Assembly: GCA_031375105.1 (NCBI GenBank)
Contig: JANMHJ010000071.1
Span: 124,001-188,000, forward strand
DNA: 64,000 nucleotides
Source: JANMDU01 sp031375105
Lineage (GTDB): Bacteria; Pseudomonadota; Gammaproteobacteria; Burkholderiales; Burkholderiaceae_C
Direction: 5' to 3'
Below the pieces are notes generated by a model. That model did not search any database and was not told where the DNA came from. It worked only from the letters and a program-made list of their open reading frames with translations. The position numbers and the translations under genes are program-made. Position 1 is the first letter of the stretch, and each line of letters opens with the position of its first letter. Below, piece after piece: positions 9,068-17,053 of this stretch.

Positions 9068-10252
9068 TCATGGGGTCTGCCCATACAGCCAAGGCAATCC
9101 CAGCACTTGCGTGCCTTGCCAAGCCAACACGGCATTGCGGGCGACGGCCAGCGGCCCGTTCAGATGAAAAATACGCCCATTGCGCCTTGCGGTTTGCACC
9201 ACGCGAGCATTGCGGGCAGCACGCTGCTGGGCATAATTCTGCAAGCCCAGAGTTACATCCGCCCCGACAGACAAGCACTGCGCCAGTGCCCAAGCATCTT
9301 CCAGCGCCATCGCTGCGCCTTGCGCCAAATACGGCAGCATCGGATGCGCGGCATCGCCCAAGAGCGCCACACGGCCTTGGGCCATTTGCGCTGCTTTGAT
9401 CGGCTTGCGATCAAACAAATTCCAACGCTTCCAGCCATTCGCAGATGCGCCGCCAGCATCAAGCAAGGCTTGCAATTGGGGCTCGGTGCGCTTGAAAAAT
9501 CGCATCACCTCGCCATGGCTCGTACTCAGGCTCCAACCGCTGTCCATCGGCCCAGGTGTTTCAGCTAAAACCACCAAATTCCACAAGCTGCCCCCGCGCA
9601 GCGGATAGCTCACCACATGCACATCACGCGCCCACCAAGCACGCACATGCGGCGTGCACAGCGCTGGCGGCATCGCGCTCTCAGGCAGCAGGGCGCGAAA
9701 CGCGGCATGGCCTGTAGCAGACGGCGCACCATCTTGCACAAGCTGCTCACGCACACAGCTCCAGAGGCCATCTGCACCGATCAAAACATCACTTTTATAA
9801 GTTGAATCAGCACTTAGCCCTTGTATTTCCTGCGCTGAGTGCTCATATTTTTGTAGCGTTTGATGCACCTTTAGCTGCACGCCTGCCACACCTGCTGCGC
9901 GTAACAACACAGCATGCAAATCCGCGCGATGCAGACTGACATACGCCTGCCCATAACGCTTGCGTACCGCGTTTCCCAGCAGCATTCGGCTGATCGGTTT
10001 GCCGCTTTCAGCATCCGCAATCACGATGCTTTCCGGCAAACTCGCCACGGCCAGCACATCGCTCTCCAAGCCCAGCGCTGCCAACACCTTCATCGCATTG
10101 GGCCCCAGTTGAATACCTGCGCCCACCTCACCTAACTCTTTCGCCGCCTCCAACACCGTGACTTCGCAGCCCCGCTGCGCGAGCGCAAGAGCTGCAGCCA
10201 GCCCACCAATGCCTGCGCCTGCGATCAAAATGCGATGCGGCACGCGCTTCAA
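9068..10252 (-). CDS. FAD-dependent aromatic-ring monooxygenase (UbiH/salicylate hydroxylase type)
   Basis: Group A flavoprotein hydroxylase of 394 residues. The dinucleotide-binding motif GAGIGG is at 12-17, the middle GD-type block is in VLIGADGLWS, and the second FAD motif is LLGDAAHPMLPYLAQG. Such enzymes use NAD(P)H and O2 to hydroxylate phenolic acids; the substrate cannot be read from sequence. The start overlaps the DUF1841 stop (ATGA at 10249-10252), so the two are cotranscribed. Residues about 132-147 are encoded by a copy of the dispersed 45-bp repeat and replace the variable beta hairpin before the GADG motif; the length there is not clearly increased. Confidence 0.8.
   Translation of the reverse strand: MKRVPHRILIAGAGIGGLAAALALAQRGCEVTVLEAAKELGEVGAGIQLGPNAMKVLAALGLESDVLAVASLPESIVIADAESGKPISRMLLGNAVRKRYGQAYVSLHRADLHAVLLRAAGVAGVQLKVHQTLQKYEHSAQEIQGLSADSTYKSDVLIGADGLWSCVREQLVQDGAPSATGHAAFRALLPESAMPPALCTPHVRAWWARDVHVVSYPLRGGSLWNLVVLAETPGPMDSGWSLSTSHGEVMRFFKRTEPQLQALLDAGGASANGWKRWNLFDRKPIKAAQMAQGRVALLGDAAHPMLPYLAQGAAMALEDAWALAQCLSVGADVTLGLQNYAQQRAARNARVVQTARRNGRIFHLNGPLAVARNAVLAWQGTQVLGLPWLYGQTP
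9814..9858 (-). repeat. Dispersed 45-bp repeat, copy 1, inside the FAD monooxygenase gene
   Basis: Read on the minus strand it matches the family core with CACTCAGCGCAG in the middle and the flank ending in GGGCTAA. It is translated as residues about 132-147 of the monooxygenase (TLQKYEHSAQEIQG), in a frame different from the eight other wholly internal in-frame copies. Confidence 0.75.
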
Positions 10253-10683
10253 TCCCGCGTCGCACGCCGCTGCACGCGGTCAATATACGCCTGTCCTTCA
10301 GGCGGTCGGCCAGCGCGTTGGCTTTCCCAGATCATCACCCCGAGTTCCTCCATCACCTCATGATGCGCCTCGTGCAAATCACCGCGCCGCGCTGTGAGCA
10401 GCTCCACTGCTTGGCGAATCCCGCGCGGTTGATCAATGCTGCTTTGCTCGCTGATGCTCAAATGCATGGAGAGGTGTAAAAAAGGATTGGTGCGCGCGTC
10501 ATTCACGTCATACATTTTTAAAAGCGCCGCATCCACATCAGAAAAATCGGCGTGGTATTCTGGGTGCTCGTCCATCCACAAGGCGGCTAACGTCTCCACG
10601 CCTTCCGTCGGTAGATTCTTTTGATGCTTGTCAAACACCGTACACAAAAAACGGCGCACATCTTCTTGACTGGGAGTAAACAT
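10249..10683 (-). CDS. DUF1841 family protein
   Basis: A 144-residue acidic soluble protein recognised by the pattern FTPSQEDVRRF at the start, HPEYH in the middle and the C-terminal stretch with NPFLHLSMHLSISEQ and HHEVMEELGVMIWESQR. This fits DUF1841, a family of unknown role found mainly in beta- and gammaproteobacteria. It is the first gene of a two-gene unit with the FAD monooxygenase and is divergent from the TSUP gene, only 20 bp away, so the promoters must overlap coding sequence. Confidence 0.8.
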   Translation of the reverse strand: MFTPSQEDVRRFLCTVFDKHQKNLPTEGVETLAALWMDEHPEYHADFSDVDAALLKMYDVNDARTNPFLHLSMHLSISEQSSIDQPRGIRQAVELLTARRGDLHEAHHEVMEELGVMIWESQRAGRPPEGQAYIDRVQRRATRD

Positions 10684-10703
10684 GGCAAGGATTGTCGCAC
10701 TTC

Positions 10704-11462
10704 ATGAATTTCCCCATCATCACTGATCCTTGGTTTTATGCTGCCGCAATTCCTGCGGTTTTTTTGATGGGCTTGTCTAAATCAGGCTTTGGCTCCGGTT
10801 TTGGCGCTTTGGCCGTGCCGATGATGGCTTTGTCGATTTCTGTGCCACAAGCGGCCGCGATTTTCATGCCGCTGCTGTTGGCGATGGATCTGATTGGTAT
10901 CACCGCATTTCGCAAAGACTTAGATCGCAAGCTGCTGCGCTTCTTACTGCCTTGGGGGTTGCTGGGTGTGGTGGCGGGTGCCTTGCTGTTCAAACTGGTG
11001 TCTGCGCCGATGGTGGCGGGGATAGTGGGTACGCTCACCCTGACTTTTCTCGCACAGCGCCTGCTTTTCCCGCCAAGTGCAGACGCGGGGCCGCTGCCCC
11101 AGTGGTTAGGGCGCTGGCTGATTGCCGCAGCCGGGTTCACCAGCTTTGTGGCACATGCTGGCGGCCCGCCCTATTCGGCCTACATCCTGCGCCTGAAGCT
11201 CTCACCCGTGGTCTATACGGCCACAGCCGCGTACTTTTACTTCATCATCAATTTAAGCAAGTGGATTCCCTATGCTTGGCTCGGCCTGCTGGATCTACGC
11301 AACTTTGCCACTTCTATCGTGCTGATGCCAATCGCCTTTGCGGGTGTCTGGCTGGGCATACGCATTGCAAGGCATATTCAGCCGACGTTGTTTTTCCGGC
11401 TGATTTATCTGGGTATGTTGCTCACCGGCTGCAAGCTGGTGTGGGATGGTTTCTTCAAATGA
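10704..11462 (+). CDS. TSUP family (TauE/SafE-like) anion exporter
   Basis: Hydrophobic protein of 252 residues with about eight membrane helices in two similar halves. The first half contains the family hallmark GLSKSGFGSGFGALAVP and the second half AHAGGPPYSAYILRLKLSP. Family members move sulfite, sulfoacetate or other organosulfur anions; the substrate here is unknown. The ATG at 10704 is preferred over the in-frame TTG at 10692, because the extra residues are not hydrophobic and the former aligns with family starts. Confidence 0.85.
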   Translation: MNFPIITDPWFYAAAIPAVFLMGLSKSGFGSGFGALAVPMMALSISVPQAAAIFMPLLLAMDLIGITAFRKDLDRKLLRFLLPWGLLGVVAGALLFKLVSAPMVAGIVGTLTLTFLAQRLLFPPSADAGPLPQWLGRWLIAAAGFTSFVAHAGGPPYSAYILRLKLSPVVYTATAAYFYFIINLSKWIPYAWLGLLDLRNFATSIVLMPIAFAGVWLGIRIARHIQPTLFFRLIYLGMLLTGCKLVWDGFFK

Positions 11463-11476
11463 TCACAGCAAGGTGA

Positions 11477-11785
11477 TCAAAGCATCCACTTGACCATCGG
11501 ATGTGTCGAGAGCGTGCGATACAGCTCATCGAGCTGCTCGCGGCTGGTGGCGGTGATGGTGAGGGTCAGGCCAAGGTAATTGCCGCCCGCGCTGTCTCGG
11601 CGGGTGATTGTGGTCTCATCAAAGGTAGGATCAAACTGCCGCGCCACATGCACGATGGCCGCTTCAAAGCCTTGCACCTTGGGCCCCAGTACCTTGATCG
11701 GGAACAAGCTAGGGTACTTGATGAGCGATTGCTCGGGCGGAATATCGCCGGGCTGTGAGTTAGAAGGTGAATTAGACGTGCTCAT
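11477..11785 (-). CDS. YbeD/DUF493 family protein
   Basis: A 102-residue protein with the DUF493 (UPF0250) core: IKYPSLFPIKVLG near residue 22, a central DPTFDETTITRRDSAGGNY region and a C-terminal LDELYRTLSTHPMVKWML. The fold is a small ferredoxin-like ACT-type domain of unknown role. In many Burkholderiales it lies between a D-amino-acid transaminase gene and lipB. Here the first partner is present (four-base overlap at 11782-11785) but lipB does not follow. Confidence 0.85.
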   Translation of the reverse strand: MSTSNSPSNSQPGDIPPEQSLIKYPSLFPIKVLGPKVQGFEAAIVHVARQFDPTFDETTITRRDSAGGNYLGLTLTITATSREQLDELYRTLSTHPMVKWML

Positions 11786-12711
11786 AGCGCCATTTTCGCA
11801 GCTTGGTAGCCTGCATACAGGCGCTGATACACCGCCCCGGGCATCCCCTGCCCCACCGGCTTGCCATCTAGCTGGGTGATCGGCAGCACCTCTTTTGTGG
11901 CCGAAGAGAGCAACAACTCATCCGCAGCCAACACTTCCTCGCGCGAGATGCGGCGCAGAGAAAAGGGAATGCCCTGCACTTTGCAAATCTCCTCCATCAA
12001 ACCAAAGCGAATGCCTTCCAACACCAGGTTGTCTTTGGGCACACCGATCAACGCGCCATCTTTCACAAGCCAGACGTTGCTGGAAGCCGCTTCAGAGAGG
12101 AAGCCCTTGCGAAACATCACTGTCTCGGTCGCACCCGCGTCGAAACTGATCTGCCGCGCAAACACACTCCCGAGCAGACTGGTGGATTTGATATGCGCTT
12201 TTTCCCAGCGGAAATCGTCGGCGGTGACGCAGGCCACGCCCTGCTCACGCTGCGCTGTGGTTGGCAGATTCAAAGGACTGCGCATCATAAAAACCGTGGG
12301 ATCCATGGCTTTGGGCATCACATGATCGCGCAGCGCCACGCCGCGTGTGATTTGCAAATAAATCAGCCAGTTTTGAGAGGGAATATTGCCGCTAGCCGGC
12401 GTAGAATCTGCGCACTCAGCTATTATTTTAGGAGCAATAAGTTGCTCCACCACAGTCAGCCATTGCTCGCGTGTGTGTGGATTGGGGATGCGCAATTCAG
12501 CCAACGAGCGCTCCAGCCGCACCATATGCTGCGCTAACCGAAACGGTTTGCCGCCATACACCACAAACACTTCATACACGCCATCACCAAAGATGAAGCC
12601 ACGATCCATCACACTGATCTTGGCCTGATCAATCGTGGTGAATTCACCGCTCTGGCCACGGCCAAGGTAGCAGGGATAAGGGGGTAAGGATTGCGCTAAG
12701 GTGTCCAACAT
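11782..12711 (-). CDS. dat: Class IV aminotransferase, D-alanine transaminase type
   Basis: PLP enzyme of fold type IV, 309 residues. Visible marks are SVMDRGFIFGDGVYE near the N terminus, the Lys of HIKSTSLLGSVFARQ that should bind PLP, and the phosphate-binding SEAASSNVW. D-alanine transaminases make D-glutamate or D-alanine for peptidoglycan; branched-chain transaminases share the fold, so specificity is inferred from gene context with ybeD. Residues about 92-107 are encoded by the dispersed repeat and, together with a short adjacent stretch, seem to lengthen the protein by about 15-20 residues between the small-domain helix and the strand LIYLQITRGV. Confidence 0.8.
   Translation of the reverse strand: MLDTLAQSLPPYPCYLGRGQSGEFTTIDQAKISVMDRGFIFGDGVYEVFVVYGGKPFRLAQHMVRLERSLAELRIPNPHTREQWLTVVEQLIAPKIIAECADSTPASGNIPSQNWLIYLQITRGVALRDHVMPKAMDPTVFMMRSPLNLPTTAQREQGVACVTADDFRWEKAHIKSTSLLGSVFARQISFDAGATETVMFRKGFLSEAASSNVWLVKDGALIGVPKDNLVLEGIRFGLMEEICKVQGIPFSLRRISREEVLAADELLLSSATKEVLPITQLDGKPVGQGMPGAVYQRLYAGYQAAKMAL
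12393..12437 (-). repeat. Dispersed 45-bp repeat, copy 2, inside the class IV aminotransferase
   Basis: Minus-strand reading contains GAGTGCGCAGATTCTACGCCGGC, preceded by a shifted palindromic part. Translated as IIAECADSTPA, which lines up with the peptide from the thioredoxin, rlmI and cca copies, so the same reading frame of the element is used. Confidence 0.8.
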
Positions 12712-12769
12712 GCCTTGATTAAATCACGAGCTGAGGTGTTGGCAAAAATCAGTTTGTCTCTGCCGACCA

Positions 12770-14239
12770 TCAAGCTACTGCACGGCGCAGCACGCGCCCT
12801 GCATGGCTGTTCACGGTTTGCCCGTTCACCGCAGCGAGCAGGCCATTGACATACACGCGCTCGATACCAATGCTGGGCGTGGTGGGCGCGTCGTAGGTGG
12901 CGCGGTCGTTCACGGTGGCGGGATTGAGCAGCACCAGATCGGCAGCGAAACCGGCAGCGATCTGGCCGCGTGGGCGCTGCGCTTTACTCGCACGATCCAA
13001 GCCGAAGCGGCGGGCGCTCAAGCCTGTCATTTTGTGAATCGCTGTCTCCAGAGAAAACAGGCCTTGCTCCCGGCTGTACCTCCCGAGCACTCTGGGAAAA
13101 CTGCCCCACAAGCGGGGATGCGGGCTCTCATCGTGTGCGAGACCATCAGACCCCACCAACGTGAGCGGATGGGCGAGGATGCGGCTCACATCTTGCTCGT
13201 CCATCGCAAAATACACCGCACCAGCTGGCATGAGCTGTTTGGCCAAATCAGTTGGATGCATGCCCCGCTCGGCGGCCATCTCCATGAGCGAACGGCCAGC
13301 AGCCAGCGGCTGCGCACGTGACCAAGTGATGCGCACATCGCGCGAGCTGGCAACCCGCTCGGGCAGCAGCATCGTGCTGGATGCGTCATACGGATAGCAA
13401 TCCATGCACACGCTCATGCTGCGTGCGGCTTCTTCCACCAACGAGAGCGTGTGCACCGAACGGCCATGATTATTGCGCCCAATGAGTTTGTGATGCGATA
13501 GCACGAGCGGGCAGCCCACGGCTTTGGCAGTAGCAAAGGCTTCGCGTAATGCAGCATCAATGCCATCGGCCTCATCACGCAAATGCATGGTGATTGGGGC
13601 TTGCACCGCTCCCAAGGGCTTGGCTACAGCAATCATCTCGGTCGTGGTGGCGGCGCGAGCGGGCGGGTAATACACGCCTGTGGATAGGCCAAACGCGCCT
13701 GCATCCAGCGCGGCCTGCACCTCGCGCGCCATCGCTTCGCATTGCGCTGCTGTGGCCTCGCGCGCGGTATCCGCGACATATTTGACGCGCAGCGTGGTGT
13801 GACCAATCAGGCTGGCTGCGTTGCAGGCGGGCTGAGCCTCTTGCAGTTCATGCAGATAATCTGCAAACGTAGCAAAACGAAACGCATCGTGGCCCAGAAT
13901 ATCCAGTGGCGCAGGCACGTCACGGCTTTGCAGAGGCGCGAGGCTCACACCGCAGTTGCCGGTGATCACCGTCGTTACGCCCTGCGAGAGCTTGGGATGC
14001 GCACTGCCGCTGCTCACGTTTTGCAGCAGCAAGGCATCGTCATGCGTGTGTACATCAATGAAGCCCGGCGCTAGCACCAGGCCATCGCACTCGATCACCT
14101 CACGCGCGCTGTCTGGGCTAGCTTGCCCCACAGGGGCAATAGCGGCAATGCCGTCACCATCGACGAACACATCCGCCATGCGCGAAGCTGCGCCTGTGCC
14201 GTCAATCAAACGGGCGTGGCGAAACAACAGATCATGCAT
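12770..14239 (-). CDS. D-aminoacylase / N-acyl-D-amino-acid deacylase
   Basis: Amidohydrolase-superfamily enzyme of 489 residues that hydrolyses N-acyl-D-amino acids. The metal motif HTHDD is at 64-68 after APGFIDV, and GLSTGVYYPP, HLRDEADGID, VLSHHKLIGRNNHG and the late VGSDGLAHDESPHPRLWG are all typical of the D-aminoacylase group. It starts seven bases after the Bug receptor stop codon, so the two probably form a unit for taking up and opening an acylated compound, divergent from a LysR regulator. Confidence 0.85.
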   Translation of the reverse strand: MHDLLFRHARLIDGTGAASRMADVFVDGDGIAAIAPVGQASPDSAREVIECDGLVLAPGFIDVHTHDDALLLQNVSSGSAHPKLSQGVTTVITGNCGVSLAPLQSRDVPAPLDILGHDAFRFATFADYLHELQEAQPACNAASLIGHTTLRVKYVADTAREATAAQCEAMAREVQAALDAGAFGLSTGVYYPPARAATTTEMIAVAKPLGAVQAPITMHLRDEADGIDAALREAFATAKAVGCPLVLSHHKLIGRNNHGRSVHTLSLVEEAARSMSVCMDCYPYDASSTMLLPERVASSRDVRITWSRAQPLAAGRSLMEMAAERGMHPTDLAKQLMPAGAVYFAMDEQDVSRILAHPLTLVGSDGLAHDESPHPRLWGSFPRVLGRYSREQGLFSLETAIHKMTGLSARRFGLDRASKAQRPRGQIAAGFAADLVLLNPATVNDRATYDAPTTPSIGIERVYVNGLLAAVNGQTVNSHAGRVLRRAVA

Positions 14240-14245
14240 ACCGGC

Positions 14246-15238
14246 TCAATCGACTTTCGCACCTGAGCGCTGAATCACCTTCGCCCACATGGGGCGCTCG
14301 CGCAGGGCGCGTTCAAACAGGCGATCAGGCTGCGAAAGCGTGGTTTCAAAAGCGAGCTGCGCATAGCGCTCAGCCACAGCAGGAATGCCCAGCACCTTAT
14401 TGATCTCACTGTTGAGCCTGCCAATCAGCTCGCGAGGCGTGCCCGCTGGCGAGACGATGCCGCCCCAAGCAGTCGTCTCATAGCCGGCCACACCTGCTTC
14501 GGCAATCGTGGGCACATCGGTCAAAGCAGGGCTGCGCCGCGCACCCGATACACCCAGCACGCGAACACGGCCTGCCTTGATGTGGGGCAAGATGGAGCTT
14601 AAATTATCAAACATCAAATCGACTTGCCCGCCGATCAAATCTTGAATCGCCTGCGGGCTGCCGCGATAGGGCACATGGGTGATGAACGTTCCCGTCATAT
14701 TCTTGAACAACTCGCCACCCAAATGACCTGTAGTGCCATTGCCTGCGGAGCCCATCGTGAGCTTGCCGGGGCGACTCTTGGCCAATGCGATCAATTCTTT
14801 CACCGTTTTGGCAGGGACGTTGTTGTTGACCACCAATGCATTTTGCACATAGCCAAGCAAGGCAATCGAAGCGAGTTGTTTGTCGGCATCGTAGGGCAGT
14901 TTGCTGTAGAGCGATTGGTTGATGGCCAATGTGCCGACGTTGGCGTAACCCAGTGTGTAGCCATCGGGCGCTGCGCGGGTGACTTCTTGAATTCCAATCG
15001 CGCCGCCTGCGCCAGGTTTGTTGTCAATGATCACGCCAGTGCCTAGTGCCTTGGCCAGTTCTGTGCCCAGAATGCGGCAAATCAAATCAGGCGCGCCGCC
15101 CGCAGCGGAAGGCACCACCAAGCGAATCGGCTTATCCGGCCAAGCGGCGCGAGCGAGCAAGGGAAGGCCTGCAGCACTGGCCGCGAGAACTTGGATCAGA
15201 CTGCGGCGGCGAAGATGAAGCGGTGTTGAAGAGGTCAT
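14246..15238 (-). CDS. Bug/TctC-type periplasmic solute receptor
   Basis: Tripartite-tricarboxylate-type binding protein, 330 residues, with a signal peptide carrying RRRSLIQVLAASAAGLPLLARA at the start and the first mature strand WPDKPIRLVVPSAAGG. Further family marks are IIDNKPGAGGAIG and YRGSPQAIQDLIGGQVDLMFDN. Burkholderiales genomes carry very many such orphans without TctAB. The twin-arginine-like RRR suggests a Tat or robust Sec signal. The ligand may be an N-acyl-D-amino acid, judging only from the neighbouring D-aminoacylase. Confidence 0.88.
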   Translation of the reverse strand: MTSSTPLHLRRRSLIQVLAASAAGLPLLARAAWPDKPIRLVVPSAAGGAPDLICRILGTELAKALGTGVIIDNKPGAGGAIGIQEVTRAAPDGYTLGYANVGTLAINQSLYSKLPYDADKQLASIALLGYVQNALVVNNNVPAKTVKELIALAKSRPGKLTMGSAGNGTTGHLGGELFKNMTGTFITHVPYRGSPQAIQDLIGGQVDLMFDNLSSILPHIKAGRVRVLGVSGARRSPALTDVPTIAEAGVAGYETTAWGGIVSPAGTPRELIGRLNSEINKVLGIPAVAERYAQLAFETTLSQPDRLFERALRERPMWAKVIQRSGAKVD

Positions 15239-15399
15239 GGCATTAGGCTTTCAGTGTGCAAGAAAAATGAGGCAATGTGTGACAGCAGAGCGTGATGGCG
15301 ATTAGGATGTTTGAATGATCTGGCTTTGCGAGGTGGCAGGCAAGCGACAGTTACTAATTGCACCATGACTTTTTCTCATGCACAATACAGCGTCAGACC

Positions 15400-16299
15400 A
15401 TGAACCGCATTCCCTCCACCCAAGCCCTGCAATGCTTTGAAGCCAGCGCCCGCTTAGGTTCGTTCACGCTCGCTGGAAAAGAGATGCATCTCACGCAAGG
15501 CGGGGTGAGTCGGCAAATGATGGCGCTGGAGCAGCGCTTAGGTTTTGCGCTCCTAGAGCGCCGCCGTGATGGCCTACAACTCACACCCCCCGGCCGCGCC
15601 TACCTGGCCGAAATTGAGCCTGCTCTACGTCTGCTCGAACGCGCCACATCGAATGTGATGGCGCTTAAAGGGCAAGGCGGTGTGCTCAATCTCTCCATCC
15701 CCGCTTCTTGGGGCAACCATTGGCTGATCCCGCGCTTGGGCGGCTTCACGCAGACGCATCCTGAGATCAGCTTGAATGTGTTCACCAAGATTGGTGCAGC
15801 GGATTTTTCTAACCGCCAAATTGATGCAGCGGTGGAGTATCGCGTCACGCCGCGAAGCGATATGGCATGTGAATTCATCATGGGACTGGCACTTGCGCCG
15901 TATGCCTCACCCAGCTGGAAACGACGACACGGCACCACCCTGCCAAACTCTGCGATGCTGCAACACACCACCCTGCCCTTGGCATGGAATGGCTGGTTAG
16001 CACAACAAAACCGCAGCCTAACGACCGCCAATATGCAGCAAGAAGTCGCCACCGGTCCGCGCTACGATTTGATGTTTATGGCGATGAATGCCGCTGTGGC
16101 TGGTTTGGGCATGGCGTTGCTGCCTGCCTTCATGGCCGCACCTTTGGTCACGTCGCGGCGCTTAACGCGATTGTCAAGCGTGACTTGGCAAGCCCCCGGT
16201 GGCTACTATTTGGCACAATCGCCCTTGATGCGCAGCGAAGCTGCTTTTGCCACCTTCCGCGATTGGCTGCGCGATCAGATCCAAGCCGAGCAAGGCTGA
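15400..16299 (+). CDS. LysR-family (GcvA-like) transcriptional regulator
   Basis: About 299 residues. The N-terminal winged helix-turn-helix reads from ALQCFEASARLGSFTLAGKEMHL through GGVSRQMMALEQRLG, with a normal effector domain behind it. The ATG at 15400 is used because MNRIPSTQ is where GcvA-type regulators begin; the TTG at 15358 would add an unrelated tail. It is divergent from the Bug receptor/D-aminoacylase pair across a 161-bp gap (15239-15399), and LysR proteins usually control such divergent neighbours. No clear T-N11-A box could be fixed in the gap by eye. Confidence 0.85.
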   Translation: MNRIPSTQALQCFEASARLGSFTLAGKEMHLTQGGVSRQMMALEQRLGFALLERRRDGLQLTPPGRAYLAEIEPALRLLERATSNVMALKGQGGVLNLSIPASWGNHWLIPRLGGFTQTHPEISLNVFTKIGAADFSNRQIDAAVEYRVTPRSDMACEFIMGLALAPYASPSWKRRHGTTLPNSAMLQHTTLPLAWNGWLAQQNRSLTTANMQQEVATGPRYDLMFMAMNAAVAGLGMALLPAFMAAPLVTSRRLTRLSSVTWQAPGGYYLAQSPLMRSEAAFATFRDWLRDQIQAEQG

Positions 16300-16896
16300 T
16301 CAGAGAGGACGCGCTCTGCGCTGGCGTTGCTTGCGCCACAGATTGACGCGCCACCCCAGCTTGACCAGCACATAGCCCGCCGATGCACCGCCCACAGCAA
16401 AAATGCCCATGCCCAGCACAGCAGGCCAACCAATGCTGGAGAGCCATTGGAGCACGCCACTGCCATCAGCAAACTTAACGGGCGGTGGGGCATCGATGAA
16501 CAGACTGCCCACCTGATAGGCCAAATACAGCCAGAAGCCCACAGTGAAAGGATTGGTGATGAAGGTGATAGCGGCGGCCACAGGAATATTGCCGCGCCAC
16601 CACACGCAATGCGCCGCCGCAAAAATGATTTGAGCAAACGGAATCACGAAAGCCCAAAACGTCCCAATGGCTACGCCGCGAGCCACCGCTTCATGCTGCG
16701 CCGTCCAGAGCTTGCGATTCAGAATGCGATCAGCCATCGGCGCGAGCCAGCGCTGCTGCGCCAGATCTTCGCGTTTGGGTAAAGATTGCTTGAAGCGCTC
16801 ACGCCAAGTCAGCGCGGGTTGAGCAGTTTTGGAAGGCTGAGAATCTGGCACAAGAACGTTTGCTATGAATGGATGAGCATGTGGCGCTGGAAACAT
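16300..16896 (-). CDS. DUF2062 membrane protein
   Basis: About 198 residues, with the DUF2062 core: WLAPMADRILNRKLWTAQHEAVARGVAIGTFWAFVIP, then hydrophobic helices including AAITFITNPFTVGFWLYLAYQVG and a C-terminal helix before a basic tail (WRKQRQRRARPL). The role of the family is unknown; it is found beside many different genes. The ATG at 16896 is chosen; a TTG at 16962 would add an unlikely stretch. The C terminus abuts the LysR gene in convergent orientation with no gap. Confidence 0.7.
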   Translation of the reverse strand: MFPAPHAHPFIANVLVPDSQPSKTAQPALTWRERFKQSLPKREDLAQQRWLAPMADRILNRKLWTAQHEAVARGVAIGTFWAFVIPFAQIIFAAAHCVWWRGNIPVAAAITFITNPFTVGFWLYLAYQVGSLFIDAPPPVKFADGSGVLQWLSSIGWPAVLGMGIFAVGGASAGYVLVKLGWRVNLWRKQRQRRARPL

Positions 16897-16971
16897 ACCG
16901 CGTAGATGCCTATTTTGCTTGTAAATCAGCCTCCATGCCAATAAAGTGCATTTTTTAAGCAAAAGTGAGGC

Positions 16972-17016
16972 TTACCCGTTTTAGAGTCTGCACGGCATGC
17001 TCATTAATTGATAGCA
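16972..17016 (-). repeat. Dispersed 45-bp repeat, copy 3, intergenic
   Basis: On the plus strand it runs from TTACCCGTTTTAGAGTCTGC to ATTAATTGATAGCA, a diverged reverse-oriented copy. It lies between the DUF2062 start and the histidine kinase stop codon. Confidence 0.65.
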
Positions 17017-17053
17017 ATTTAGTTGACAGCATCTGCCTCTGAGCGAATAGCGT